Source: Bryobacteraceae bacterium (lineage in GTDB: Bacteria > Acidobacteriota > Terriglobia > Bryobacterales > Bryobacteraceae). From it: a stretch of DNA of 64,000 nucleotides. The stretch spans positions 1 through 64,000 of the forward strand of contig JARKOC010000058.1 in assembly GCA_029975915.1 (NCBI GenBank). Direction: 5' to 3'. Each line of letters begins with the position of its first letter. The stretch's first letter is position 1. Both the position numbers and the translations under genes were made by a program. The notes below the pieces were generated by a model, which saw only the letters and a program-made list of their open reading frames with translations, did no database searches and was not told the origin of the DNA. Positions 1-10,315 of this stretch are shown in pieces.

Positions 1-139
1 TCCATCGGCTCGCGCCTTTGCTCCGCGCTTCTTTCAGACCCCGCCTCGCGGCGACGCCCTTGCGCTTCGCTATGACTTCACCTCCATCAGGTTGTCAAAG
101 GGACTTCCACCCTCAAGCTGTCGAACATGCTCGGCACAC
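1..139. other. Left edge, no recognised gene
   Basis: I see no supported gene here. A short open stretch on the + strand ends with TAA at about 145 and could be the tail of something outside the window, but it matches no family I can name. Confidence 0.3.
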
Positions 140-177
140 AAACTAAACGGCGGCGCATGATACGCCGCCGTCAGTTT
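140..177 (-). terminator. Terminator-like hairpin downstream of katG
   Basis: A perfect 9-bp stem (ACGGCGGCG 147-155, CGCCGCCGT 163-171) has the 7-nt loop CATGATA. An outer AAACT/AGTTT pair at 140-144 and 173-177 extends it. On the minus strand it is followed by a T-rich stretch (TTTAGTTTG). It lies 41 bases past the katG stop and fits a rho-independent terminator for that gene. Confidence 0.6.
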
Positions 178-217
178 GTTGAAATGGTTTCAGGCCATCC
201 TGCGCACGATTCAGCTC

Positions 218-2508
<2,291 letters not shown>

Positions 2509-2513
<5 letters not shown>

Positions 2514-3441
2514 ACTCAAATTGCGGACCCGCGGATTTGACCTGCGGCAACTCGAATACTTCTGCTCTGTAGCGCGGACAGGCAGTTTTACGAAGGCGGC
2601 GGAAGAACTGGGGATCGCACAGCCATCCCTCTCCGAGCAGATCGCGAAACTCGAAAAAGGTCTGGGCGCGGCGCTTTTCGAGCGGCTCAACCGGAGAATC
2701 GAACTGACGCCACTGGGCGAGGCGATTCTCGGCAAGGCGCAGGCATTGCTCGCGGACGCTGCTACGTTGCCGGAGTATTTCGAGCGTGCGCGGGAAGGTG
2801 TTCATGGCCCGTTGCGAGTTGGGGCGATCCCAACCGTTCTGCCATATTTCGTGGCGCCCCTGCTCAAGGGATTCACCGATCTCTACCACGATGTCGACCT
2901 CCATGTCCGTGAAGGCACAACGGCGGAGCTGGTCGGCCAGGTGCTCGATGGCATGATCGACGTGGCGGTCCTGAGCTTGCCAGTGGAGGGTGCGGGACTG
3001 GTGATGAAGGGACTGTTCCGGGAACCACTTTATCTGGCCGTCCCCGAAGACCACCCATTGGCGAGTGCGGAGAGCGTGCAACTGCGGCGCCTTTCGAAAG
3101 AGCGTCTCCTTATTCTTAAGGACGGCCACTGCCTGCGGGACGAGACTCTGGCCGTGTGCGACCGCGCCAGGGCCCGCTTCACCGGGCAATTCGAGGCCGA
3201 TCAGTTCTTGACGGTTTTCGAGTTGATTCGAGCCGGGTTCGGGGTCAGCATTGTCCCGGAAATGGCGCGCAGTCTGAGCCAGGGGTGTAAGCTCATCGAT
3301 TTCGAGCCCAAGGCCAGCCGCCGGATCGGTTATGTCCGCCTGGAACGGCGCTATCTGTCAAAGCCCTTGGAGGCGTTCACCGGGTACCTGAAGGAGTCAG
3401 CGTCAATGACAAAACGATCCGCGCCTCCGGCCGCGAAGTAG
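2509..3441 (+). CDS. oxyR: LysR-family peroxide regulator, OxyR type
   Basis: LysR-type transcription factor of 310 residues. The N-terminal winged helix-turn-helix covers about residues 10-70 (LRQLEYFCSVARTGSFTKAA). The C-terminal substrate-binding-like domain contains GHCLRDETLAVC, with Cys208 and Cys217 matching the two redox cysteines of OxyR (199 and 208 in E. coli) in both context and nine-residue spacing. This separates it from generic LysR proteins. It is divergent from katG with a short shared regulatory region. The ATG at 2509 has no Shine-Dalgarno sequence and sits inside the operator candidate, and E. coli OxyR aligns only from about residue 9. A TTG at 2521 is the alternative start. 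Confidence 0.88.
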
Positions 3442-3517
3442 GGGGCGGCCCGGCGATTGGCGGCGAATCCGCCGAAACCATTGACAGGCGGCGTACATAA
3501 TAAATGTAGGTGCAAAC

Positions 3518-4093
3518 ATGATGACCCCAGTTCGTTTCGCCGTTACTGCCCTGCTGGCAGCCGCATTGCCGGCATTGGTTCTCGCTCAAACCACCGAACG
3601 CAAGGAGGGGCCGCTGACCCGCGCGGCAGGGGCCACCGAGAACGCAGCCAAGAAGACCGCCGACGCCACGGTGACCGGAACCAAGGCAGTCGGGTCGGGG
3701 ACAGCCAAAGCAGCTAAAGTGACCAAGGAGAAAACCGTCGAGGGGGCCGAGGCAACGGCTGGCGGCGCCAAAGCGATCGGCCGGGGAACGAAGAAAGCCG
3801 CGACCGTGACTGCGGACAAAACGGTGGAAGGCGCCGAAGCGACGGCCGAGGGCACGAAGAAGATCGGCAGGGGTACCAAGAAGGCCGCGGCCGTAACCGT
3901 GGACAAGACCGTGGAAGGGGCCGAGGCAGCCGGCGAGGGAACAAAGAAGATCGGCCAGGGTGCGGTGAAAGGGACCAGAGCGACCGGCCGGGCGCTTAGG
4001 AAGGGCTGGCAGAAGACCGTACAGGGGACCGGGACGGCGCTTGAAAAGACCGGTGAAGGTCTCGGCAAAGTCGGCGAGAAAGTGAAGAAGTAA
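3518..4093 (+). CDS. Secreted Lys/Ala/Thr-rich 29-residue repeat protein
   Basis: No named family recognised. It is 191 residues with a signal peptide ending near ALVLAQ. The mature part is very low complexity, rich in Ala, Lys, Thr, Gly and Glu. Two clear 29-residue repeats begin at TVEGAEAT, each running through GRGTKKAA.VT..DK, with a third partial copy (TVEGAEAAGEG) before a basic tail ending GEKVKK. The composition recalls LEA proteins or histone-H1-like tails, but those are not normally exported. It follows oxyR by about 75 bases on the same strand. A second ATG directly follows the first (3521). A possible -35 TTGACA at 3481 has no convincing -10 partner. Confidence 0.7.
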   Translation: MMTPVRFAVTALLAAALPALVLAQTTERKEGPLTRAAGATENAAKKTADATVTGTKAVGSGTAKAAKVTKEKTVEGAEATAGGAKAIGRGTKKAATVTADKTVEGAEATAEGTKKIGRGTKKAAAVTVDKTVEGAEAAGEGTKKIGQGAVKGTRATGRALRKGWQKTVQGTGTALEKTGEGLGKVGEKVKK

Positions 4094-4104
4094 GCCAGCC
4101 GCGC

Positions 4105-4323
4105 TCAGCAGCGCCGCGTCACCGCAATTCCGCAGGAGTGCAGGATCCTTTCAACGTCCAAAACCGTGAGCCGGGACGCGTCGAAGGTGACGGTGAGGCG
4201 ATCCATCGAAGGAGCTAAAGCGACGTGGCGCAGTCCGTAGTTGGATGGCGCGCCGGCGATAGCCATCAGTGTTTGGTCACTGACCGGGGACTCCAGCAGA
4301 TACTCAATTTCGACTTTCGTCAT
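4105..4323 (-). CDS. Small ferredoxin-fold-like protein (HMA-like, no CxxC)
   Basis: A 72-residue protein with a good ribosome site (GAGGT before the ATG at 4323). The pattern of strand, helix with VSDQTLMAIAGAP, VTFDASRLTVLDVERILHSCGI resembles the heavy-metal-associated (HMA) fold, but the metal-binding CxxC is absent; only two late cysteines remain (HSCGIAVTRRC). Metal binding in the usual way is therefore unlikely. It sits directly downstream of the TrmJ-like gene on the same strand, with about 20 bases between them, and may be cotranscribed. Function unknown. Confidence 0.6.
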   Translation of the reverse strand: MTKVEIEYLLESPVSDQTLMAIAGAPSNYGLRHVALAPSMDRLTVTFDASRLTVLDVERILHSCGIAVTRRC

Positions 4324-4342
4324 GCCTACCTCTGCAAGGATA

Positions 4343-5077
4343 TCATTTGCCGCCTGAGTTGAGCTTCCACAGGATCTGGCGAAGCATTCCAGTGAGGACA
4401 GTGGCGTCTTTTGCCGGAATGTTCAGACGGCGCACGAGCCGGTGGATCTTCTCAGACGAGGACGCCGATGTGAGATCTTTCGTGTACTCCGCTTGCCGCA
4501 GCACCTCTTCCAAAAGTTTAGTGAGCCGCTCGATTTCGCCGGCATCGGCGAGCGAGCGTCTGGCAGGCAGATTTCTGGCGGTGGCTGGTTTGCGGACCAG
4601 TTCGTAGAGGCACACGGCGACGGCCTGAGCCAGATTCATCGACTCGTGTTCGCGCCGGGTGGGAATGTGCAATAACCAGTTGCAGTGGGCCATGTGGTTA
4701 TTGCCAAGGCCATGTTTCTCCGAACCGAAGAGAATGGCGGCTCGGGCGCCGGCGAGGTGGCGGCGCAGGAGACGGCCGGCTTTCTCCAACCGGTGAAACG
4801 GGTGCTGGGGGATGCGGTGGGCGCTGCCGGTGGCGCCGGCAACCAGGGAGCAATCAGCAACCGCCTCAGCCACCGAACTGAAGACCTGGGCCTCCTTCAA
4901 CAACTGTTGAGCGCCCACCGCCGAGACTGCCTCCTGGAACGACGGCTCATAGGGACCGACAAGCCGCAGATCAAAACAGCCAAAGTTGCTCATAGCGCGC
5001 GCCACCGCGCCGATGTTGAGCGGATTCCTGGTCTCAACCAGGACAATGGTCAGATTGTCGAGCGGCGATGGGGCCAT
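4343..5077 (-). CDS. trmJ: TrmH/SpoU-family RNA 2'-O-methyltransferase, TrmJ-like
   Basis: SPOUT-class methyltransferase using S-adenosylmethionine. Motif 1 is ETRNPLNIGAVARAMSNFG, motif 2 is ILFGSEKHGLGN and motif 3 is HIPTRREHESMNLAQAVAVCLYEL, the trefoil-knot signature. The helical C-terminal extension matches the TrmJ subgroup, which methylates tRNA position 32. I start it at ATG 5077 (MAPSPLDNLT), because homology begins there. The frame stays open 38 codons further, but that stretch overlaps the divergent promoter and the neighbouring sigma-factor leader. Length 244 residues, normal for TrmJ. Confidence 0.82.
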   Translation of the reverse strand: MAPSPLDNLTIVLVETRNPLNIGAVARAMSNFGCFDLRLVGPYEPSFQEAVSAVGAQQLLKEAQVFSSVAEAVADCSLVAGATGSAHRIPQHPFHRLEKAGRLLRRHLAGARAAILFGSEKHGLGNNHMAHCNWLLHIPTRREHESMNLAQAVAVCLYELVRKPATARNLPARRSLADAGEIERLTKLLEEVLRQAEYTKDLTSASSSEKIHRLVRRLNIPAKDATVLTGMLRQILWKLNSGGK

Positions 5078-5130
5078 TGACGGGTGGCGGGCGGCGCGTA
5101 GAGATTTTGGAACTATTCCGGCCGCGGCGG

Positions 5131-5144
5131 ACAATTCTAATTGT
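5131..5144. promoter_or_regulatory. ACAATT-N2-AATTGT palindrome between divergent genes
   Basis: A perfect 6-bp inverted repeat with a 2-bp centre lies between the trmJ-like start (5077) and the sigma-factor start (5154), ten bases before the latter. It is AT-rich in a GC-rich setting. It could be a repressor operator, but no regulator can be named from sequence. Confidence 0.35.
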
Positions 5145-5153
5145 AAGCGGCGA

Positions 5154-5693
5154 ATGACAAGTGAATCCGAACTGCTGAGGCGGACACGCAACGGCGATGA
5201 TGCCGCCTTCGGCGAACTCTACGCCCGGCACAGCCCGGTGGTGTACCGCTATGCGTTGAGGATGTCGGGCTCGGAGGAGGCGGCTGAGGAGGTTGTTCAG
5301 GAAGTCTTTATGCAAGTGGTGAGGGGATGCCGGGGATACGACGCCTCGATCGGTACGCTGGCGAGCTACCTGTATGGGGTGGCTCGGCACACGCTGACGC
5401 GAGTAGCTCCGGACCGGGGCGAGATCCCGATCGGGGAGATGGAGTTTGCTGAAAATGAGCCGGATCCGCTGGATGGCCTGGACAGGGCGCAGCGGGTGGA
5501 GGCGGTTAGGACAGCGGTGGCGAGCCTCCCGCTGGCATTTCGGGAAGTAGTGGTGCTGTGCGACCTGGAGCAGATGAGCTATGCCGAGGCGGCTGAAACG
5601 CTTGGACTGGAAACCGGCACGCTGCGGTCGCGACTGCACCGGGCCCGGAGGATGTTGCTCGAAAAACTGAGCCGGACAGGGGTGAGGGCATGA
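5154..5693 (+). CDS. ECF-type RNA polymerase sigma factor
   Basis: A 179-residue sigma-70 family factor of the extracytoplasmic-function type. Region 2 is recognisable in residues 15-80 (FGELYARHSPVVYRYAL, EEVVQEVFMQVVR). Region 4 is in residues 118-170 (LPLAFREVVVLCDLEQMSYAEAAETLG, GTLRSRLHRARRMLLEKL). Regions 1 and 3 are absent, as in all ECF factors. Start ATG 5154 matches the family N-terminus, and the longer open frame from 4986 lies inside the opposite gene. Its stop overlaps the next start in ATGA, so it is translationally coupled to a single-pass membrane protein that probably controls it. Confidence 0.9.
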   Translation: MTSESELLRRTRNGDDAAFGELYARHSPVVYRYALRMSGSEEAAEEVVQEVFMQVVRGCRGYDASIGTLASYLYGVARHTLTRVAPDRGEIPIGEMEFAENEPDPLDGLDRAQRVEAVRTAVASLPLAFREVVVLCDLEQMSYAEAAETLGLETGTLRSRLHRARRMLLEKLSRTGVRA

Positions 5694-6241
5694 CTGAAGA
5701 GAAACGGACGGCTTCGTTGCTCAATACGCTGAGGGATCTGGCTGACCAGACCGAGGGAGCCCGGCCGCCGGACCGGATCGAGCGTGAATTGAAAGCGCAC
5801 CTGCGGCGCAAACAAATGGCGAAGTTCCCGTGGTGGCTGGCGGCGGCAGCGGCGCTGGCCCTGGCCGGATTCTGGGCGGCGACGCGCCAGGGCGGGCAGG
5901 TTGTCGAGCGCGCGGGTGTTGTCCCGGCGGCGGTGCAGCAGCCGGTCGCCGAGCCGGCGCAAGTGGCGGATGAAGCGGTGGAGGCGATTCCAGTGGCCAA
6001 GCCGGTGCCGGTCAGGTTGGCTCGAAAATCGCGACCAAACGAACTCTCCAGAGAGATAAGCCCTTTGACGCCATGGTATTACAGTGAAGGGCTGCCAGCT
6101 CCGGCGCAAGGGCAAATTGTTTTTATCCGGGTAAATCCACAGACAGCCAGACGATTTGGTGTAGTTTCCGACGGTCCGGTTCCGGCGCAGTTGTTGATTG
6201 GCGACGACGGGCTGACGCGGGCGATACGGTTTGTCCAGTAA
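5690..6241 (+). CDS. Single-pass membrane protein, probable anti-sigma partner
   Basis: A 183-residue protein overlapping the sigma-factor stop by 4 bp. Residues 1-45 are charged and cytoplasmic (SLLNTLRDLADQ, KAHLRRKQMAK). One membrane helix lies at about 46-64 (FPWWLAAAAALALAGFWAA), followed by about 120 periplasmic residues. No zinc-binding anti-sigma motif (HxxxCxxC) is present. Placement and topology suggest an anti-sigma or accessory regulator. The family is not recognised, so this role is inferred from context. Confidence 0.65.
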   Translation: MTEEKRTASLLNTLRDLADQTEGARPPDRIERELKAHLRRKQMAKFPWWLAAAAALALAGFWAATRQGGQVVERAGVVPAAVQQPVAEPAQVADEAVEAIPVAKPVPVRLARKSRPNELSREISPLTPWYYSEGLPAPAQGQIVFIRVNPQTARRFGVVSDGPVPAQLLIGDDGLTRAIRFVQ

Positions 6242-6268
6242 GTTCTACAAACATAGGAGATGAGTCAG

Positions 6269-7246
6269 ATGATCAGACAAATGATCCTTGTGTGCGCGGT
6301 CGCGGCGCTGCCGGCGGCCGGTCAGCAGGTGAAGCAGGAAAAGGAATTGAAGGTCGAGCGGAAGTTGCACGACAAGATGGTTTTCTCCGGGACCGCATTG
6401 GGTGGCGGCGGCGTGATGCACACGATCGAGTTCCGGGGCACTCTGAAGAAAGGCGCACCGTACGCCGCCGAGTCGGTTACCGAGACGATTCAGGTGCTGG
6501 CCGACGGAAACCGCATTGTGAACAAACAGACGGGTAGGGAGTACAGGGATTCGGAAGGGCGGATGAGGCGCGACAGCACGATTCAGCCGGCGGGTCCGTG
6601 GGTGGCCGGGAGCAAGACAAGCATGATGTCGATGATCGACGACCCGGTGTCGGGCGAGCATATCACGCTGAACCATGACGATAAGACAGCGTACAAAATG
6701 AAGACGCCCGCGCTGATCCACGAGCCTCTGGCGATGTCGACTTCAGAGAAGAGCGTTCAACAGGAGGTGCGCAAGGAGGTGAGGATCGAAACCCGGCGCG
6801 AGTCAAGTTCCTCCGGGGGGACGGCCACAGCCATCGCGACGGCTGAAGTGGCCGGATCGATTCCCCACCAGCAGCACACCATGACCTGGGTTCATGCGGA
6901 GGGTGGAGAAGGTGTAACGCCGAAGGTGGAGCAGTTGGGCAAGCGGATCATTGAAGGTGTGGAGTGCGAAGGGACGAAGGAAGTCGTGACGATTGAGGCG
7001 GGCAAGATTGGCAACGAACGTCCGCTTGAGATCGTGACCGAGCGCTGGCAGTCGCCGGAACTGGGCGTGGATGTGCTGCGCAAGCACAGCGACCCGCGAT
7101 TCGGTGAGACGAATTACCGTCTGCAGGGAATCGTGCGCGGCGAGCAGCCGAGGTCGCTGTTTGAAGCGCCGACGGACTACAAGGTGGAGGAACTTGGCGG
7201 GAACACCGAAGTCAAGATCCTTCGAAGAGCCAAGGAAAAGGAATAG
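6269..7246 (+). CDS. Secreted protein in ECF sigma operon, unknown function
   Basis: A 325-residue exported protein with signal peptide MIRQMILVCAVAALPAAG. The mature part is mostly beta-type and polar, with no catalytic motif I recognise. Similar secreted proteins following ECF sigma operons are common in Acidobacteriota, but I cannot name a family. AGGAG at 6255-6259 is 9 bases before ATG 6269, so I prefer this over ATG 6260, which would be too close to the ribosome site. It is 27 bases after the membrane-protein gene and likely the third gene of the operon. Confidence 0.75.
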   Translation: MIRQMILVCAVAALPAAGQQVKQEKELKVERKLHDKMVFSGTALGGGGVMHTIEFRGTLKKGAPYAAESVTETIQVLADGNRIVNKQTGREYRDSEGRMRRDSTIQPAGPWVAGSKTSMMSMIDDPVSGEHITLNHDDKTAYKMKTPALIHEPLAMSTSEKSVQQEVRKEVRIETRRESSSSGGTATAIATAEVAGSIPHQQHTMTWVHAEGGEGVTPKVEQLGKRIIEGVECEGTKEVVTIEAGKIGNERPLEIVTERWQSPELGVDVLRKHSDPRFGETNYRLQGIVRGEQPRSLFEAPTDYKVEELGGNTEVKILRRAKEKE

Positions 7247-7278
7247 TCCGAAAGTTGAGTTGATCTGACTGGATGGAT

Positions 7279-7320
7279 CGGGCCGCCGGATGAACCGGAA
7301 ACGGGGCGCCGGGCGGCCCG
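7279..7320 (+). terminator. Hairpin after the ECF operon
   Basis: CGGGCCGCC (7279-7287) pairs with GGCGGCCCG (7312-7320) over a 24-nt loop, 32 bases after the operon's last stop. There is no strong T-run, so it may be a weak terminator or a 3' stabilising hairpin. Confidence 0.45.
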
Positions 7321-7404
7321 TTCGCATTGGCGGGGGTAGTTTATCGATGGCGTTAGCGATCAGCCGGATGCCGGCCGGGGGCCAGGGGGTCCAGGGGGAC
7401 CGCC

Positions 7405-7539
7405 CTACTGGGCGCGGGTGTGATTGAGGGCGAGAAGGTGGGCGAGGGCGTCGTTGACGGAGATGTCACTGACGACATCGGAGGCGCGACGGGCGATGTC
7501 GAGCGGGTTGGGCCGGTTATTGCAAAATCGGTTGAGTCC
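7405..7539 (-). pseudogene. C-terminal remnant of an MmeI-like (class IIL) gene
   Basis: No complete gene occupies 7247-7694. On the minus strand, 7539 to the TAG at 7405 reads a coherent tail: GLNRFCNNRPNPLDIARRAS then DALAHLLALNHTRAQ. The NxRPxxLD block and the closing LLALNxxRA resemble the C-terminus of MmeI-type restriction-methyltransferases as I recall them. No start codon or upstream domain is attached. It lies on the same strand as, and downstream of, the N-terminal MmeI-like remnant at 9491-9907, so the two may be ends of one gene. The rest of this gap holds only the hairpin and the transporter leader. Confidence 0.4.
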
Positions 7540-7694
7540 GCGAGCGGCGTGGCATGCAGGTCGACAGGCTGCCAGCCCTTTCTCGAAGCGCTGGGGACGT
7601 GCTGAATGCAGGCGAGATCAGAATCCCAGGGATTGACTTCCTGACCGAAGTTCCACAACATAAGCGAGAATTACCGCAGCTCGAGGAGGCGACA

Positions 7695-9134
7695 ATGGAA
7701 GGCGCCGCAAAGCTCCCCCGCTCGCTCAAGTTGATCTACGGCTTCGGGTTCGCTGCCGAGGGCGTCAAGAACAACTCATTCCTGGTGCTACTTCTGTTCT
7801 TCTACCAGCAGATCATGGGGCTGGATGCTCGGCTGTGCGGACTTGCGATGATGATTGCGCTGTTGGTGGACGCGGTCGTGGATCCGCTCATTGGCATTTG
7901 GTCGGACTCGACGTGTTCCCGTCTGGGACGCCGGCACCCGTTCCTCTACGCGTCTTCACTCCCCTTTGGTCTGTTCTTCTATGCCGTCTTCTCGCCGCCT
8001 GCGGGCTTGAGCGAGACGGCGCTATTTGCGTGGCTGCTTTGTACTGCTGTAGGAACGCGCTGTTCGATGTCGCTGTTCGACATTCCGCATCAGTCTTTGG
8101 GTGCAGAATTGACCAGCGACTACGACGACCGCGCAATGCTCCAGACGCTCCGCTCCGTGTTCGCGTGGCTTTCGGGTCTCTTCAACGCGTGGCTGATCTA
8201 CCATATCTTCCTGCCCGATTCGGAGAGTTACCCGCAGGGGCTGATGAATCCGGCGGGGTATCCGAAGCTCGCCATCTGGGGCGCGTGCGCCGTCTTTTCG
8301 ATGACACTGCTGTCGGCTCTTGCGACACAGCGCGCGGCGCTGCGCGCGCAGCCGGGCCTGGCGCGAATCCCCTCACAGTCGCTACGGGAGATTTGGGAGG
8401 CGGTGAAGTCCGCCTTCGGCAACCGCTCGTTCCGTAGTGCCTTGATTGCAGGCGTGGTGCTTATGACTGCCTTTGGCATTACCGAACTGCTGGTTCCCTT
8501 TCTCTCCACCTCCTTTTGGAAGCTCAACTCCGCGCAACTGGAGATCCTGCTGTTGGCGATAATCCTCTCCACGCTCGCCGCTTCACCGGTCACCAGTTGG
8601 CTGCTTACGCGGTATGACAAGCGGACGATTGCCGTGCTGGGCTGCATGACGTTCGTTATCCTGCGCTGTGGCGCGATCATGGCCCGCTATCTGGACATCC
8701 TGCCTGGAGGCGAGGACCCGCTGCTGATGAGGGTGATCGTAGTCACGTGCTTCTTCGAGTACACGGCGCTAATCATTGCGATGGCAATGATCGGTGCCAT
8801 GATCGCCGATGTGACCGACGAGCACGAACTCCGTACCGGTCGGCGGCAGGAAGGCCTGCTGTTTGCGGCGAATGCGTTTGCGATCCAGGCCTGTGTCGGG
8901 CTGGGGAGCCTGATTAGCGGCTTTGTGATCGCGGCATCGGGGCTGGAGGCAGGTCAGGCGGCAGCGGGGGTGGCAGGTGAGGCAGCCCGCCGGCTGGGGA
9001 TGTTGACCATGGGGATGATCATCCTGCTGTATAGCACGGCGGCGTTCTTCTTCAGCCGGTATGGCATCACGCGGGAGCGGCACGCCGACGTGCGGGCGAG
9101 GCTGGAAGCCGCTGCTGCTGCCGAGGCGCTGTAG
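7695..9134 (+). CDS. GPH-family (MFS) sugar:cation symporter
   Basis: A 479-residue integral membrane protein with about 12 hydrophobic segments. The glycoside-pentoside-hexuronide signature is visible in the first third (GFAAEGVKNNSF, DAVVDPLIGIWSD, RLGRRHPFLYAS) and in the later MIADVTDEHELRTGRRQEGL block, which is diagnostic of this family. It probably imports a glycoside or hexuronide with a cation. GAGGAGG at 7683 precedes ATG 7695; the frame is open further upstream but lacks coding character. It stands between two remnants of a restriction-modification gene on the other strand, so it may have arrived by insertion or rearrangement. Confidence 0.88.
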   Translation: MEGAAKLPRSLKLIYGFGFAAEGVKNNSFLVLLLFFYQQIMGLDARLCGLAMMIALLVDAVVDPLIGIWSDSTCSRLGRRHPFLYASSLPFGLFFYAVFSPPAGLSETALFAWLLCTAVGTRCSMSLFDIPHQSLGAELTSDYDDRAMLQTLRSVFAWLSGLFNAWLIYHIFLPDSESYPQGLMNPAGYPKLAIWGACAVFSMTLLSALATQRAALRAQPGLARIPSQSLREIWEAVKSAFGNRSFRSALIAGVVLMTAFGITELLVPFLSTSFWKLNSAQLEILLLAIILSTLAASPVTSWLLTRYDKRTIAVLGCMTFVILRCGAIMARYLDILPGGEDPLLMRVIVVTCFFEYTALIIAMAMIGAMIADVTDEHELRTGRRQEGLLFAANAFAIQACVGLGSLISGFVIAASGLEAGQAAAGVAGEAARRLGMLTMGMIILLYSTAAFFFSRYGITRERHADVRARLEAAAAAEAL

Positions 9135-9199
9135 GCCCCAGCAGAAGCAGGGTAATTCTCCAATCAAGGCGTTTCGGGTTCAGTGCTCGCCGCCCCCGG

Positions 9200-9442
9200 T
9201 GCTATACGCGCTCGAAAACCGGATACGGGAGCGAGTGGGGGGGACGCCGCCATCCCGATGGATATCCCAGCGGGCTCATCGAGACGATGTACGATGTGCT
9301 CGCATTCGATGCCGGCGACGTGACCGAGGTCCGGATCGAGGCGCACATGAAGGGGGCGTCGATTGCGAGGAAGACCACGTTGGTGAGGGATGGGGCAGAG
9401 ATCTGGGCGCCCGCCCTGAGCGTGATCAAGCGTGCGCGATAG
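9200..9442 (+). pseudogene. Orphan C-terminal fragment, family unknown
   Basis: A frame with coding character but no start ends at TAG 9440-9442. It contains HPDGYPSGLIETMYDVLAFD and closes with DGAEIWAPALSVIKRAR. It reads as the tail of an exported or metabolic enzyme, but I cannot identify the family. It follows the transporter and ends about 50 bases from the end of the opposite-strand MmeI-like remnant, as expected at a rearrangement junction. Confidence 0.3.
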
Positions 9443-9490
9443 ACCGGCGCGATGGTGGGGCCGTGCGTCTTCATGAGATTGCGGAATTGT

Positions 9491-9907
9491 GCTGGCGCGG
9501 GTCTGGGGTTCGAGCAGGTCATCGAGCCGCATGTTGTGAATCAGTTGGACGGAGTTGGTGAAGTTGGTATGGAGTCTGATGGTCGCCATGTCAGAGACGA
9601 CGAGGAGCGGCGGGTTTTCGAGGGCGACGGAGTAGTTGAGGAGTTGGGCGCAGGCCTGATGGAGGTCGCGTTTCTTGCCTTTGTATTCCCAGCCGAAACA
9701 GACGCGTTTCCACACGTCGGCCGCGCCTTCGCCGCCAAGGGTTTTCGAGACGGCCATTTCAAAGCGATAGAACGTGCCGGTGGGATCGGCCTGGACGTGG
9801 GTGGGTTCGTCGAGGAGGCGGCAGAGATCGATGATGTGCTCCTGGGAGGAGGCACGTTCGTTGAGGGTGGAGGCTCGCCATTTGGAGATGAATTCCTGGG
9901 GGGACAT
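9491..9907 (-). pseudogene. N-terminal remnant of an MmeI-like restriction-methyltransferase
   Basis: From ATG 9907 the protein matches the N-terminal nuclease-side region of class IIL (MmeI-type) single-chain restriction-modification enzymes: SPQEFISKWRASTLNERAS, then DVWKRVCFGWEYKGKKRDLH, ALENPPLLVVSDMATIRLHTNFTN and LDDLLEPQTRA. Homology stops at about residue 138. The frame runs on to 9164, but in unrelated low-quality sequence. A full enzyme is about 900 residues and includes methyltransferase motifs, all missing here. It is a dead fragment. Confidence 0.75.
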
Positions 9908-10315
9908 TCGCCTGGCTTGGAGTGAAGTTTACCAACGTAGGGCAATTCGCACGATGGCGGGGAGCGACGGACCTCAACACGATTGCCGGGACGGGCGCCA
10001 GCGGATTACGCCCCAGCACGGAGGCATCCCGATCGAGCGATCGTCCCGGTTGGGTAGCCGCGGTTCAGAGTCAAACATGACGGGATATAGGCGTATGTTT
10101 TGCTGACAAGGTTTCGTCGTAAACCTAAGATAGTCACACAATATACAAATGCGCTGATAGTAATCCTCTTTTGCCTGTCTTTCAGCCGTGTGAAGCGCTT
10201 ACGCTGTAACCCTCACTGCGCGCTGGCCGCCGTCTCAACAGCCGCACCTGGCGGCCGGACCATGTGGCGTGCGGCCAACGGAATATGCTGGCGATCTCTC
10301 ACGCGGACTATCTCC
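9908..10315. other. 408-bp gap without a supported gene
   Basis: No gene is supported here. The stretch becomes AT-richer after about 10100 and holds the palindrome at 10188-10202. It serves as the leader of the pentein gene that starts at 10316. Confidence 0.4.
10188..10203. promoter_or_regulatory. LacI-type operator-like palindrome
   Basis: The core AAGCGCTT (10193-10200) in the context TGTGAAGCGCTTAC resembles LacI/GalR-family operators, whose central CG is flanked by AAG/CTT. It lies about 115 bases upstream of the pentein gene. No LacI-family gene is in the window, so this is only a candidate. Confidence 0.35.

Noticed and set aside
3481..3509. A sigma-70 promoter for the repeat protein based on TTGACA at 3481
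   Set aside because: No -10-like hexamer at 16-18 bases; listed only as a weak hint in that gene.
3586..4068. A 160-codon minus-strand frame opposite the repeat protein
   Set aside because: Pro/Ala/Val-rich product is an artefact of the repeat's codon pattern; the + strand frame has a signal peptide.
3586..4090. The repeats at 3.6-4.1 kb as a CRISPR array or tandem noncoding repeat
   Set aside because: The repeat period is 87 bp and is divergent at wobble positions, as expected for a coding repeat; there are no constant repeat-spacer units.
9164..9490. The downstream part of the minus-strand frame ending at 9164 as real MmeI-like sequence
   Set aside because: Homology stops near residue 138; the rest lacks family motifs and overlaps a + strand fragment.
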